DNA from: Gammaproteobacteria bacterium
Lineage (GTDB): Bacteria; Pseudomonadota; Gammaproteobacteria; Steroidobacterales; Steroidobacteraceae
Reading direction: 5' to 3'
Assembly: GCA_025357835.1 (NCBI GenBank)
Contig: JANYLM010000094.1
Span: forward strand, 1-64,000
DNA: 64,000 nucleotides
The position numbers and the translations under genes were made by a program. A model generated the notes under the pieces. It ran no database searches. It saw nothing but the letters and a program-made list of their open reading frames with translations, and had not been told where the DNA came from. This document shows, piece after piece, positions 33,437 through 41,401 of this stretch; position 1 is the first letter of the stretch; each line of letters starts with the position of its first letter.

Positions 33437-34112
33437 ATTGTCCTGAGCGATCCCAGACGCGTGACATTGTGAAGCCGCTGGAACGACCTCCCCTGAAGCC
33501 CACTACCTCCACCAGTCGCTGTCTGTCTTCGGACAGGCTGTAATGCTCGTCGAATGGCGGACGCTCGTCGTCGGGATCGCCACCCTGCACAATGAGGGTC
33601 TTTTCCATCCAGCCACAGCGCGCAGGTGACGCATCGCGTGCCCGCGGAACGTCGCCTCGCGGAGAGTCGCCATCCCGTTCCGCGCCGGCACCGTAGTGTC
33701 TGTGATTTTTGCCCGCATCCGTCGGCTGACATACGCGGTTGATGCCGTCGGAGGTAAAGGCGACCACACCGGCTACTTGCTTGATTTCCAGTTGCTTGCC
33801 CGGCCAGTGCAGACCTTCGCTCAGCGCACTCACCGATGGCATGATTGGACCTGTAGGACCGCCGAGATTCATTTCGCCCTGCCCGCCGCGCTGGCGACCG
33901 CCACGGCCGCCGGAACCACCCGAGGGTGAATTGCTCTGGCCGGCGGCAGGAGCGTTGAACTGCGCTTGGATCAGGCGCTGCGGATCGTCGCTATCCGCTT
34001 CGTTGAGTTTCCAGCGGCCGCTGAAATCCACGCCAGCCGGCGGCGCTTGCGCGAGCTTTTCGCCGGCACAGGCCGCAAGACACATCACCGCCAGAACCAC
34101 GACGAGCCGCAT
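33435..34112 (-). CDS. Predicted lipoprotein, unknown function
   Basis: The 225-residue product has a short signal ending in LAAC (Cys15 lipidated). A beta-type opening GVDFSGRWKLNEADSDDPQ follows, then a disordered Gly/Gln/Arg-rich stretch (about residues 60-82) and a strand-rich end. The FSGRWKLN pattern is seen in many secreted proteins of the lipocalin-like or DUF4488 kind, but I cannot place it. It ends right at a terminator, so it is the last gene of its transcript. The upstream gene in the same direction is the CheD-like gene, 45 bases away. Confidence 0.7.
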   Translation of the reverse strand: MRLVVVLAVMCLAACAGEKLAQAPPAGVDFSGRWKLNEADSDDPQRLIQAQFNAPAAGQSNSPSGGSGGRGGRQRGGQGEMNLGGPTGPIMPSVSALSEGLHWPGKQLEIKQVAGVVAFTSDGINRVCQPTDAGKNHRHYGAGAERDGDSPRGDVPRARDASPARCGWMEKTLIVQGGDPDDERPPFDEHYSLSEDRQRLVEVVGFRGGRSSGFTMSRVWDRSGQ

Positions 34113-34157
34113 GCTCCAATCTTAAATGAAGCGCGCCGGGACGGGGTAGCGCTGAAA

Positions 34158-34661
34158 TCAGCCGGCCGCGCGGTGTGTCCGAGGGAGGGCTCGCAAATCA
34201 CTGGGTCCGCAGACCCAAACCCGGCCTTCGAACGGCTGAAAGCACACTCGCAGCGCCTCGGTCCGGCGCGTGGTCTGAGTTCCGCAGGCGATCTTACCGT
34301 CGGCAAGATCGGCCCGAATCAAATCGACCAAGGAGGCGCTAGGCTCGGCCGCGTCCGTCGGCGGCAGCGCATGCGCGAGAATGCGGGCTTGCACCTCATC
34401 GCCGCGCGTCATGTTACCAAGCACTGCACGCTTGAAGCGGTCGAGCACCACCAGTACCGAGCTCAGAGTATTGTCCGTGACATCGCTGGGACGACCCGTC
34501 CCACCCATGAATCGTAAATGCAGCAGCCCGCCGACGCCTCGACCCTCGTCGTGCAGGCAAAGCGCCAGGGCCCCGTGCAATTCGGCGATCATGAGCATGG
34601 GTTCGGGCGAGACATGATAAGTGTCCGGCGCGACCATGACTTCCGAAAGTTCAGTTGGCAA
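34158..34661 (-). CDS. CheD-like protein without the catalytic cysteine
   Basis: CheD deamidates glutamines of chemoreceptors; its active site is a Cys in LGSCVAVCL and a His in GGMNHFMLP. Here the same region reads ELHGALALCLHDEGRGVGGLLHLRFMGG (two pieces, about residues 27-54): the Cys position is Ala31, while His48 is kept. Length (167 residues) and order otherwise match. The start is TTG 34661 with AGGGG upstream. It is therefore probably not a deamidase. No chemotaxis gene is in this window, so it may be a binding protein of the CheD fold with another purpose. Confidence 0.65.
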   Translation of the reverse strand: MPTELSEVMVAPDTYHVSPEPMLMIAELHGALALCLHDEGRGVGGLLHLRFMGGTGRPSDVTDNTLSSVLVVLDRFKRAVLGNMTRGDEVQARILAHALPPTDAAEPSASLVDLIRADLADGKIACGTQTTRRTEALRVCFQPFEGRVWVCGPSDLRALPRTHRAAG

Positions 34662-34831
34662 TGCGGACCCCTGTTATTGATCCCATGATGCTGCCCGTAA
34701 CTGCCAATTCCCTCTGCCGAGCAAATCACGGTTTTGGGGCAAGAGGCACATGACACAGGACCGGCAGTCATAAGCTCATGCTTTCCCGTCATTGGCGGCT
34801 CAGGGGGTACCGGACGTAATGTAAGCCGCTT

Positions 34832-36484
34832 ATGTATCAGTATGATGTGGTCGACAAAACGCTGGTGAACGAACGCGTCGCACAATTTCGCGACCAAACG
34901 CGCCGTTTCCTGGCCGGCGAGCTCAGTGATGAGGAATTTCGTCACCTGCGCCTGCGCAATGGGCTGTACATCCAGCGCCAGGCCCCGATGCTGCGGGTGG
35001 CGGTCCCCTACGGAATGCTGTCATCGACGCAGCTGCGAGCCCTGGGGAGCATTGCGCGCCGCTACGACCGCAGCTATGGTCATTTCACGACGCGTCAGAA
35101 CATCCAGTACAACTGGCCCAGGCTGGAACAAGTACCGGATATTTTGGCCGAACTGGCCCAGGTCGAGATGCACGCAATCCAGACCAGTGGGAATTGCATC
35201 CGCAACACTACGTCCGACCACCTAGCGGGCGTGACCCCGGATGAGTTGGAAGATCCGCGCCCCTGGTGCGAGCTCATCCGTCAATGGTCGACCTTCCACC
35301 CGGAATTCACCTACCTGCCCCGCAAATTCAAGATTGCGGTGACAGGCGCCGCGCAGGATCGTGCTGCCTCGCTGGTGCATGATGTCGGCGTACATATCGT
35401 GCGCGGCGCCGGCGGCGAATTGGGCTTCGAAATTCTGGCCGGAGGCGGCCTTGGCCGCACGCCCATCATCGGCCAGGTGGTGCGCGAGTTCCTGCCACGC
35501 GAACACCTGCTGTCGTATCTCGAAGCTATATTGCGCGTATACAACTTGGAAGGCCGACGCGACAACCTACAAAAGGCGCGCATCAAAATTTTGGTGCGCT
35601 CCCTGGGAATAGTAGAGTTCCGCCGGCGCGTGGAAGCCGAGTGGGAATTAACCCGCGCCGACGGTCCGCGCGTCGATGCTGCCGAAATCGCACGCCTGCG
35701 CAGCTTCTTCAATCCACCCGCCTATCGCAGCCTGGCGGACTGTGAACCGGCCGCCGGCAAGAGCACTGCATTTCGCGCTTGGTACCGCTACAACACAGTG
35801 GCCCACAAGGTACCTGGCTACCGTGCCGTGTTCATATCGCTCAAGAAGCCGGATGTCGCCCCCGGGGACATCACGGACACCCAGATGGAATTAGTCGCGG
35901 ATCTCGCCGATCGCTACAGCTTCGGTGAAGTGCGAGTCACCCACACCCAGAACCTTTTGCTGGCGGATGTGGAGCAGGATCAAGCTTTCGAACTGTGGCA
36001 GACGCTTGAACAGGCCGGCCTTGCCACGCCGAACATTGGCACCCTGACCGATATGATTTGCTGTCCGGGGCTTGATTTTTGCAGCCTCGCCAACGCCGGC
36101 TCCATCGATGTGGCCAAGCTCATCAACGATCGATTCGACGACTACGATTATCTCTACGACCTCGGCGAACTCGAGATCAAGATGTCCGGCTGCATGAATG
36201 CCTGCGGACACCACCATGTCGGCCACATCGGCATCCTCGGCGTGGATAAGAGCGGCGAGGAGTGGTACCAAATCACCATCGGCGGCGCGGCGGGCGCGGA
36301 TGCATCGCTCGGGGCGGTCATCGGCCCGTCAGTGCCGAAGGTCGATGTGGCCGAGACTATTGCGCGCCTGCTCGAAGTCTATGTGGAGCAACGACGTCCG
36401 GAGGAACGCTTCCTCGATACGGTGCGCCGTCTTGGCGTCAAGCCCTTCAAGGAGAGAGCCTATGCCGCGCCGATTGCTGCGTGA
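34832..36484 (+). CDS. cysI: Assimilatory sulfite reductase, siroheme/4Fe-4S subunit (CysI type)
   Basis: This enzyme reduces sulfite to sulfide with six electrons. The 550-residue product has the nitrite/sulfite reductase double repeat: ferredoxin-like half-domains and siroheme-binding domains. The cluster cysteines are Cys411-x5-Cys417 and Cys454-x3-Cys458 (CCPGLDFCSLA and GCMNACGHHHVGHIG). Siroheme-contact residues such as FTTRQNIQYNWP and RNTTSDHLAG are present. It is followed by DUF934, the arrangement seen in many Betaproteobacteria and Gammaproteobacteria that lack the flavoprotein CysJ; a ferredoxin or the DUF934 protein may supply electrons. The next gene overlaps it by 23 bases. Confidence 0.93.
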   Translation: MYQYDVVDKTLVNERVAQFRDQTRRFLAGELSDEEFRHLRLRNGLYIQRQAPMLRVAVPYGMLSSTQLRALGSIARRYDRSYGHFTTRQNIQYNWPRLEQVPDILAELAQVEMHAIQTSGNCIRNTTSDHLAGVTPDELEDPRPWCELIRQWSTFHPEFTYLPRKFKIAVTGAAQDRAASLVHDVGVHIVRGAGGELGFEILAGGGLGRTPIIGQVVREFLPREHLLSYLEAILRVYNLEGRRDNLQKARIKILVRSLGIVEFRRRVEAEWELTRADGPRVDAAEIARLRSFFNPPAYRSLADCEPAAGKSTAFRAWYRYNTVAHKVPGYRAVFISLKKPDVAPGDITDTQMELVADLADRYSFGEVRVTHTQNLLLADVEQDQAFELWQTLEQAGLATPNIGTLTDMICCPGLDFCSLANAGSIDVAKLINDRFDDYDYLYDLGELEIKMSGCMNACGHHHVGHIGILGVDKSGEEWYQITIGGAAGADASLGAVIGPSVPKVDVAETIARLLEVYVEQRRPEERFLDTVRRLGVKPFKERAYAAPIAA

Positions 36485-36947
36485 CGGCCGGATCGTCGAC
36501 GATGACTGGTCCTACCTCGCCGAAGCCGAGGGCAACCCAGCGGCGGCATTGATGCTGACACTCGCTCAATGGCAGAGCGACCGCGACAGCTGGATAGCGC
36601 GCGGCGGACGGCTGGGTGTGGTGCTGCAACCGTCCCACCCGGTGGAATTGCTGGCGCCCGACCTTTCACGGTTTGAACTGATCGGCACGGACTTCTCCGG
36701 ACCCAGCGAAGGGCGCGGTTACTCCCAGGCGCGGATGCTGCGCGAACATTGGAAATTCGGCGGCGAGCTGCGCGCCACGGGGTATGTGCGCCGCGATCAG
36801 CTGTTCTTCATGGCACGCTGCGGCTTCAACAGCTTCGAACTTCCCGACACGGATATCGAGGCCGGGCAGAGGGCACTATCTGCCTTTTCCTGGGCCTATC
36901 AACCGTCGAACGACGCGGGATTGCCGCTCAAGCTGCAGCGCAGCTGA
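36462..36947 (+). CDS. DUF934 protein, sulfite-reductase partner
   Basis: The start at 36462 has AAGGAG eight bases upstream and lies inside the end of cysI (23-base overlap). The 161-residue product has the DUF934 pattern: a start RLLRDGRIVDDDWSYL, then WIARGGRLGVVLQPSHPVELLAPDLSRFELIGTDFSGPSEGRGYSQARMLRE (two pieces) and FNSFELP. The family is almost always encoded right after cysI and has been suggested to assist sulfite reduction, though its biochemistry is not settled. It has no signal peptide or membrane helix. Close overlap predicts translational coupling. Confidence 0.93.
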   Translation: MPRRLLRDGRIVDDDWSYLAEAEGNPAAALMLTLAQWQSDRDSWIARGGRLGVVLQPSHPVELLAPDLSRFELIGTDFSGPSEGRGYSQARMLREHWKFGGELRATGYVRRDQLFFMARCGFNSFELPDTDIEAGQRALSAFSWAYQPSNDAGLPLKLQRS

Positions 36948-37080
36948 CCGGATACACCTGCCAGCGCCTGAAGAGCAGGCCCACTTCCTTGACCTCCGCG
37001 CCCAGGCTATTGGCGTAGCATACGTCCCTGTGCCCGGAGGTGGCGCGCAGCAACGGGTATGGAAGCGGCCCATGTTTCGA

Positions 37081-37120
37081 GAAACTAACTATCGCTTATG
37101 AAGACATGCGTTTTTATACT
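37081..37120 (+). promoter_or_regulatory. Conserved 40-bp box upstream of tauE, candidate CysB site (copy A)
   Basis: The sequence from GAAACTAACTATCGC to ACATGCGTTTTTATACT matches the reverse complement of 39100-39139 at 32 of 40 positions (30 of the first 34). The two sites flank tauE-cysB and cysB-cysH. CysB proteins bind about 40-bp sites, and cysB lies between the copies. A -10-like TATAGT is at 37164-37169, only seven bases before the tauE start. The rest of the gap 36948-37175 shows no gene. Confidence 0.6.
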
Positions 37121-37175
37121 AGACGCCACGGCTCAATGATCCCCTACGCCGCGCGCCCCACACTATAGTGGCTGC

Positions 37176-37943
37176 ATGATCGATTCAGCACAGGCTTTGT
37201 CCGGATTCGCCGTCGGGGCCATCGTCGGGCTCACGGGTGTCGGCGGCGGCTCGCTGATGACGCCGCTTCTGGTGCTGCTGTTCGGCATTCATCCAGCGAC
37301 GGCCGTGGGCACGGACCTTCTGCATGCAGCCATCACCAAGGCGGGCGGAACCTATGTGCATGCAAAGCAAGGGCGCGTCGAATGGCGCATCGCGTACCTC
37401 CTCGCTGCAGGGAGCATTCCTGCGGCCGTGCTCACTCTCTTCGGCTTGCATTACTTCACCAACGGGATCGGCGGCTCCAAGATCATCACGACCACACTCG
37501 GCGTGGCGCTGCTCCTCACGGCGGCCGCACTCGCGCTGCGCACACACCTGCGCCGCTTATCGAAGGCGCAAAGCCCGGAGGTCAAGCGTCATCCTGCCTA
37601 CACCATCCTGACTGGGGCGGTACTCGGGGTGCTCGTTTCCGTATCTTCCGTGGGAGCAGGCTCGCTCGGCATCACGGCGCTGTTCTTTCTATATCCGCAG
37701 CTCAAAGCGTCGCGGATTGTCGGCTCGGACCTGGCGCATGCCGTGCCGCTTACATTGGTCGCAGGCCTGGGTCATTGGCTGTTCGGCAGCGTCGATATGA
37801 GATTGTTACTGTCCTTGCTGACCGGGTCCCTGCCCGGCATCTACCTCGGTAGTCACTTCGCCGGCCGTGTTCCCGAGACAGTGCTGCGCTTTATGCTGGC
37901 CGCGATATTGGTGCTCGTCGGCTCCAGGCTGATCGCGTTTTAG
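37176..37943 (+). CDS. TauE/SafE-family sulfite/sulfonate permease
   Basis: The family exports sulfite or organosulfonates, or moves related anions, through an eight-helix inner-membrane protein. The 255-residue product has the two repeats with the glycine-rich starts VGAIVGLTGVGGGSLMTPLLVLLFG (helix 1, two pieces) and LGVLVSVSSVGAGSLGITALFFLYP (helix 5, two pieces). HPATAVGTDLLHAAITKAGG is another family mark. Its position between the sulfite reductase genes and cysB suggests protection from excess sulfite or sulfur import. A -10 box seven bases upstream of the ATG suggests a leaderless mRNA. Confidence 0.9.
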   Translation: MIDSAQALSGFAVGAIVGLTGVGGGSLMTPLLVLLFGIHPATAVGTDLLHAAITKAGGTYVHAKQGRVEWRIAYLLAAGSIPAAVLTLFGLHYFTNGIGGSKIITTTLGVALLLTAAALALRTHLRRLSKAQSPEVKRHPAYTILTGAVLGVLVSVSSVGAGSLGITALFFLYPQLKASRIVGSDLAHAVPLTLVAGLGHWLFGSVDMRLLLSLLTGSLPGIYLGSHFAGRVPETVLRFMLAAILVLVGSRLIAF

Positions 37944-38026
37944 GTATTGTCGGACCAGCGAACCCCGTGAGGGCTAACGGCCGGCGCTGCACGCCGCAAC
38001 GAACATCCCATCATCTGCATATGCAC

Positions 38027-39010
38027 TTACGGTATGTCGCGCAGCGGAATGTGCAAATCGCCCAAAATGCGGTCCACCTCTTCCTGGGTCTCCAATTTCT
38101 CGGTTTCGCGCACTAATTTGCGCGGCAGGTGCGGCGCCAGCAGCTCGATGAACTCGTACATGTAGGCGCGCAATAGCGCGCTGCGGCGAAAGCCGATCCA
38201 AGTGGTATGACCTTCGAACAGGTGTGCCGCATCGATGACCACCAGATCTTTGTCGGCGACGGGGTCAATGGCCAGGCGCGCCAAGATGCCTACCCCTAAG
38301 CCGATGCGAACATAGGTCTTGATCACGTCCGAGTCGCGCGCCGTCAGCGCCACGTCCAGCGACAAGCCCGCGGTTTCGAATAGAGCCGGCAGCGAGGATC
38401 GCCCGGAAATGCTGAATACATACGTGACGATCGGGTACTCGGCCAGCTTCTTGAGCGTCAGCTTGCCGGCCGCTGCCAGGGGATGGCCGCGCGGCACCAC
38501 CACGGCTCGATGCCAGCGATACACCGGCAGACGCACCAAGTGCGGGAATTGCTCCTCCGAGCCCGTGGCGATGGCGAAGTCGACGCGGTCGCGTGCGACC
38601 ATTTCGGCGATTTGCTCCGAGGTGCCCTGGTGCAGATGCAGACGCACCTTGGGATACTTGAGCCGAAACGCACGAATCACCTGCGGCAGCACGTATCGCG
38701 CTTGGGTATGCGTCGTTGCGATGGACAGTGTGCCGCCATCGGCCTTGCGCAGTTCGGCAGAGGTACGTCGAATATTCTGCATTTCACGCAGAATGCTGGC
38801 GGCCCGCGAAATGATTTCCTCCCCCGCATCGGTGGTCCGGGTAAGCGCTCGGCCCTCGCGCTCGAACAACTGAAAGCCGAGTTCCTCCTCCAAAAGCTTT
38901 AGCTGACGGCTGACCCCAGGTTGCGAGGTATGCAGCTGCCGCGCTGCCGCAGTGATGTTCAGGCCGTTTTCATGAACGGCTACGAGATAGCGTAATTGTT
39001 GGAACTTCAT
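38027..39010 (-). CDS. cysB: LysR-type sulfur regulator CysB
   Basis: CysB activates sulfate-assimilation genes when N-acetylserine signals sulfur shortage. The 327-residue product has the helix-turn-helix of the CysB/Cbl branch (MKFQQLRYLVAVHENGLNITAAARQLHTSQPGVSRQLKLLEEELGFQLFER in several pieces, residues 1-52) and the inducer-binding domain with TTHTQARYVLP, a sulfate/acetylserine-binding CysB hallmark. Length equals E. coli CysB (324). It is transcribed away from cysH, and the region between them carries a 40-bp conserved box, so auto-control is likely. Confidence 0.95.
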   Translation of the reverse strand: MKFQQLRYLVAVHENGLNITAAARQLHTSQPGVSRQLKLLEEELGFQLFEREGRALTRTTDAGEEIISRAASILREMQNIRRTSAELRKADGGTLSIATTHTQARYVLPQVIRAFRLKYPKVRLHLHQGTSEQIAEMVARDRVDFAIATGSEEQFPHLVRLPVYRWHRAVVVPRGHPLAAAGKLTLKKLAEYPIVTYVFSISGRSSLPALFETAGLSLDVALTARDSDVIKTYVRIGLGVGILARLAIDPVADKDLVVIDAAHLFEGHTTWIGFRRSALLRAYMYEFIELLAPHLPRKLVRETEKLETQEEVDRILGDLHIPLRDIP

Positions 39011-39099
39011 CGCCGGGCCGGCCTTATCGTTGAATGAGCGTAACTCGCCATAGCATATTAGTTTAAAGCGACCTGCGCCTTTAGTCGCTGCCGGCCACC

Positions 39100-39139
39100 A
39101 TCACTAAAACGCATGTCCTCATACGCTATAGTTCGTTTC
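39100..39139 (-). promoter_or_regulatory. Conserved 40-bp box between cysB and cysH, candidate CysB site (copy B)
   Basis: Inverted copy of 37081-37120. It lies between the divergent cysB (start 39010) and cysH (start 39205). A -10-like TATAGT at 39159-39164 lies 19 bases downstream in the cysH direction, so the box covers about -31 to -71, the usual place for a LysR activator. A second CTATAGTT is inside the box end (39126). Function is inferred from position. Confidence 0.6.
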
Positions 39140-39204
39140 GCGAAGACACGTCCCGCCCTATAGTTTCTGCCCGAATCCTTCAGCGAAACCGCCGAGACCT
39201 TTAA

Positions 39205-39930
39205 GTGTCTGAGCTCTCCAAAGCCCTGCGCGAGCGCGCAGAGGACAGCATTTCACAGCTCCGCAGCGCCGTCGCGGAGTTTAAAACAGTGTGCTATGCC
39301 AATAGTTTAGGCTCTGAATCCATAGTTCTCACCGATCTAATTTGGGGAGCGGTGCCGGAAATCGAGATTTTCAGCATCGATACCGGGCGGCTGTACCCTG
39401 AGACCTATGATCTTATCGAGCGAGTACAGCAGCGCTACGGCCGAGCCCTGACCATCTACTACCCCAAGACCGCGGACTTGGAGGGCTGGGTCGGCAAGAA
39501 CGGTATCAATGGGTTCCGCGACGGTCTGGACCAGCGCCGCGGCTGCTGCGGCGTCCGCAAGGTGGAGCCCTTCCGCCGCGCCATCGCCGGACGCAATGCC
39601 TGGGTTACCGGCATCAGGCGGGGACAATCGGCCAGCCGCGCACTGGCGGCGCCCGTGGAATGGGATGGCGAATACGGCCTGCACAAGGTCAGTCCTTTGC
39701 TGGAGTGGTCGGAAAACGAGATCTGGGAGTATATTCGCAAGAAGCGGCTGCCCTACAACAGCTTGCATGACACCGGCTTTCCGAGCATCGGCTGCGCGCC
39801 ATGCACACGTGCGGTGCAGCCCGGCGAAGATGAGCGCTCAGGCCGCTGGTGGTGGGAACGCAGCGATTCACGTGAATGCGGCCTGCATCCGCGCCGCCAG
39901 GCGGGCCAGCAGGTAAGCTATTCCAAGTGA
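39205..39930 (+). CDS. cysH: APS/PAPS reductase with 4Fe-4S cluster (CysH)
   Basis: The enzyme reduces activated sulfate to sulfite using thioredoxin. The 241-residue product has the catalytic ECGLH (Cys225) and the P-loop-like SLGSES site (34-39). It also has the cluster cysteines Cys114-Cys115 (RRGCCGVRK) and Cys197-x2-Cys200 (GCAPCTR). The cluster is the mark of adenylyl-sulfate (APS) reductases of plants and many bacteria, whereas the E. coli PAPS reductase lacks it. So this organism may use APS directly and need no APS kinase for assimilation. The start is GTG; cysG overlaps the stop as GTGA. Confidence 0.94.
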   Translation: MSELSKALRERAEDSISQLRSAVAEFKTVCYANSLGSESIVLTDLIWGAVPEIEIFSIDTGRLYPETYDLIERVQQRYGRALTIYYPKTADLEGWVGKNGINGFRDGLDQRRGCCGVRKVEPFRRAIAGRNAWVTGIRRGQSASRALAAPVEWDGEYGLHKVSPLLEWSENEIWEYIRKKRLPYNSLHDTGFPSIGCAPCTRAVQPGEDERSGRWWWERSDSRECGLHPRRQAGQQVSYSK

Positions 39931-41342
39931 ATTATTTCCCCGTCTTTTTCGATCTCACCGGGCAAAAAGTGCTCATCGTCGGCGGCGGCGAAGTGGCGTT
40001 GCGCAAGGTCTCCTTGTTGGAGCGCACCGGCGCATTGATCACCGTCGTCGCGCCCGAAGTCGCGCCCGAACTCGTGGCGCGCGCCGCCGCCCGTCAACTG
40101 ACGCTTAACCGTAGGGAGTTCGCACCCGAGGACTTGGACGGAATGCGCCTGGTCATCGTCGCAACTTCGCGCCGCGCCGTGAATCGATGGATTGCGACAT
40201 TGAGCGAATCGCGCAATATTCCCGTCAATGTGGTCGACGATCGCGAAGCCTCGCGCTTCATTGTGCCCGCCATCATCGATCGCGAGCCCGTGCTGGTGGC
40301 GGTCTCCACCGGCGGCACCTCGCCGGTTTTGGCGCGCCGGCTGCGCGAAAAGCTCGAGGCATTCATCCCCACGAGAATCGGCGAATTGGCGTCGTGGCTT
40401 CGAGCGCTGCGAGGGAGCACACGCAAGAAGCTTCGCGACTCCGACGAACGGCGGCGATTTTTCGAGGCCGTGGTGGACGGCCCCGCGGCGCGGCGCTTCA
40501 TCGAGGGCGACAGCCAGGGTGCGCAGCGCATCGCGCAGCAGCTACTGGCGACGACCTCCGCAGCACCCCGCGCCACGGGCGAGGTGACCCTGGTGGGCGC
40601 CGGACCTGGCGATCCCGAACTCCTGACTATCAAGGCGCTGCGCGCGCTGCAAGATGCCGATGTAATTCTGTATGATCGTCTGGTGCCTGCCGAAGTGCTG
40701 GATTTAGCAAGACGCGACGCGGCGCAAATCTGCGTGGGTAAAGCCGCCGGCAATATCGGCAGCACCCAGCACGAGATCAACGCCTTGCTCATCGAACATG
40801 CGACTCAGGGCAAGCGCGTGGTACGCCTCAAGGGCGGCGATCCCTTTATCTTCGGGCGCGGCGGGGAAGAGTTGCAAGCGTTGGCAGCGGCGCAAATCAA
40901 TTTTTCGGTAGTGCCGGGTATCACCGCGGCCATCGGCGGCGCCGCATACGCAGGCATACCGCTGACGCATCGCGATTACGCGCAGAGCGTTACCTTCGTT
41001 ACCGGTCATAACCAGGACGAAGGCACGGAACCTGATTGGCGCACACTAGTGGTGCCCGGAACCACGACCGTGTTCTACATGGGGCTTGCGCGCCTTGATC
41101 GCATCGTGGAAAAGCTGCTGGAGCACGGCGCGCCGGCCACGCGTCCGGCGGGCATCATCGCGCAGGGCACAATGGCGGGCCAACGCGTCATTACAGCGAC
41201 TCTCGCCACCATTCGCGGTGTCGCATCCGACGCCAAGCTGAATTCACCTGCTCTGCTCGTCGTCGGCGATGTCGTGGCGCTTCACTCGACGCTGGCTTGG
41301 TTCGGCGTCAACGCCGAAATCGGCCTGTCCCAAACAGCGTAG
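39927..41342 (+). CDS. cysG: Siroheme synthase CysG (three activities)
   Basis: CysG makes siroheme from uroporphyrinogen III by two methylations, an oxidation and iron insertion. From GTG 39927 (overlapping the cysH stop) the product is 471 residues. The N-terminal half is the precorrin-2 dehydrogenase/ferrochelatase with LIVGGGEVALRKVSLLERTG, and a linker follows. From about residue 220 comes the methyltransferase with VTLVGAGPGDPELLTIKALRALQ, YDRLV and VVRLKGGDPFIFGRGGEE. E. coli CysG has 457 residues. Siroheme is the cofactor of the sulfite reductase encoded at 34832, so the neighbourhood makes sense. Confidence 0.95.
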   Translation: MNYFPVFFDLTGQKVLIVGGGEVALRKVSLLERTGALITVVAPEVAPELVARAAARQLTLNRREFAPEDLDGMRLVIVATSRRAVNRWIATLSESRNIPVNVVDDREASRFIVPAIIDREPVLVAVSTGGTSPVLARRLREKLEAFIPTRIGELASWLRALRGSTRKKLRDSDERRRFFEAVVDGPAARRFIEGDSQGAQRIAQQLLATTSAAPRATGEVTLVGAGPGDPELLTIKALRALQDADVILYDRLVPAEVLDLARRDAAQICVGKAAGNIGSTQHEINALLIEHATQGKRVVRLKGGDPFIFGRGGEELQALAAAQINFSVVPGITAAIGGAAYAGIPLTHRDYAQSVTFVTGHNQDEGTEPDWRTLVVPGTTTVFYMGLARLDRIVEKLLEHGAPATRPAGIIAQGTMAGQRVITATLATIRGVASDAKLNSPALLVVGDVVALHSTLAWFGVNAEIGLSQTA

Positions 41343-41401
41343 TGCGGAAGATGCGGGACCTACGGCTCCGCCAACGCGAGCTGGTAGGTACGCATGGACA
41401 T

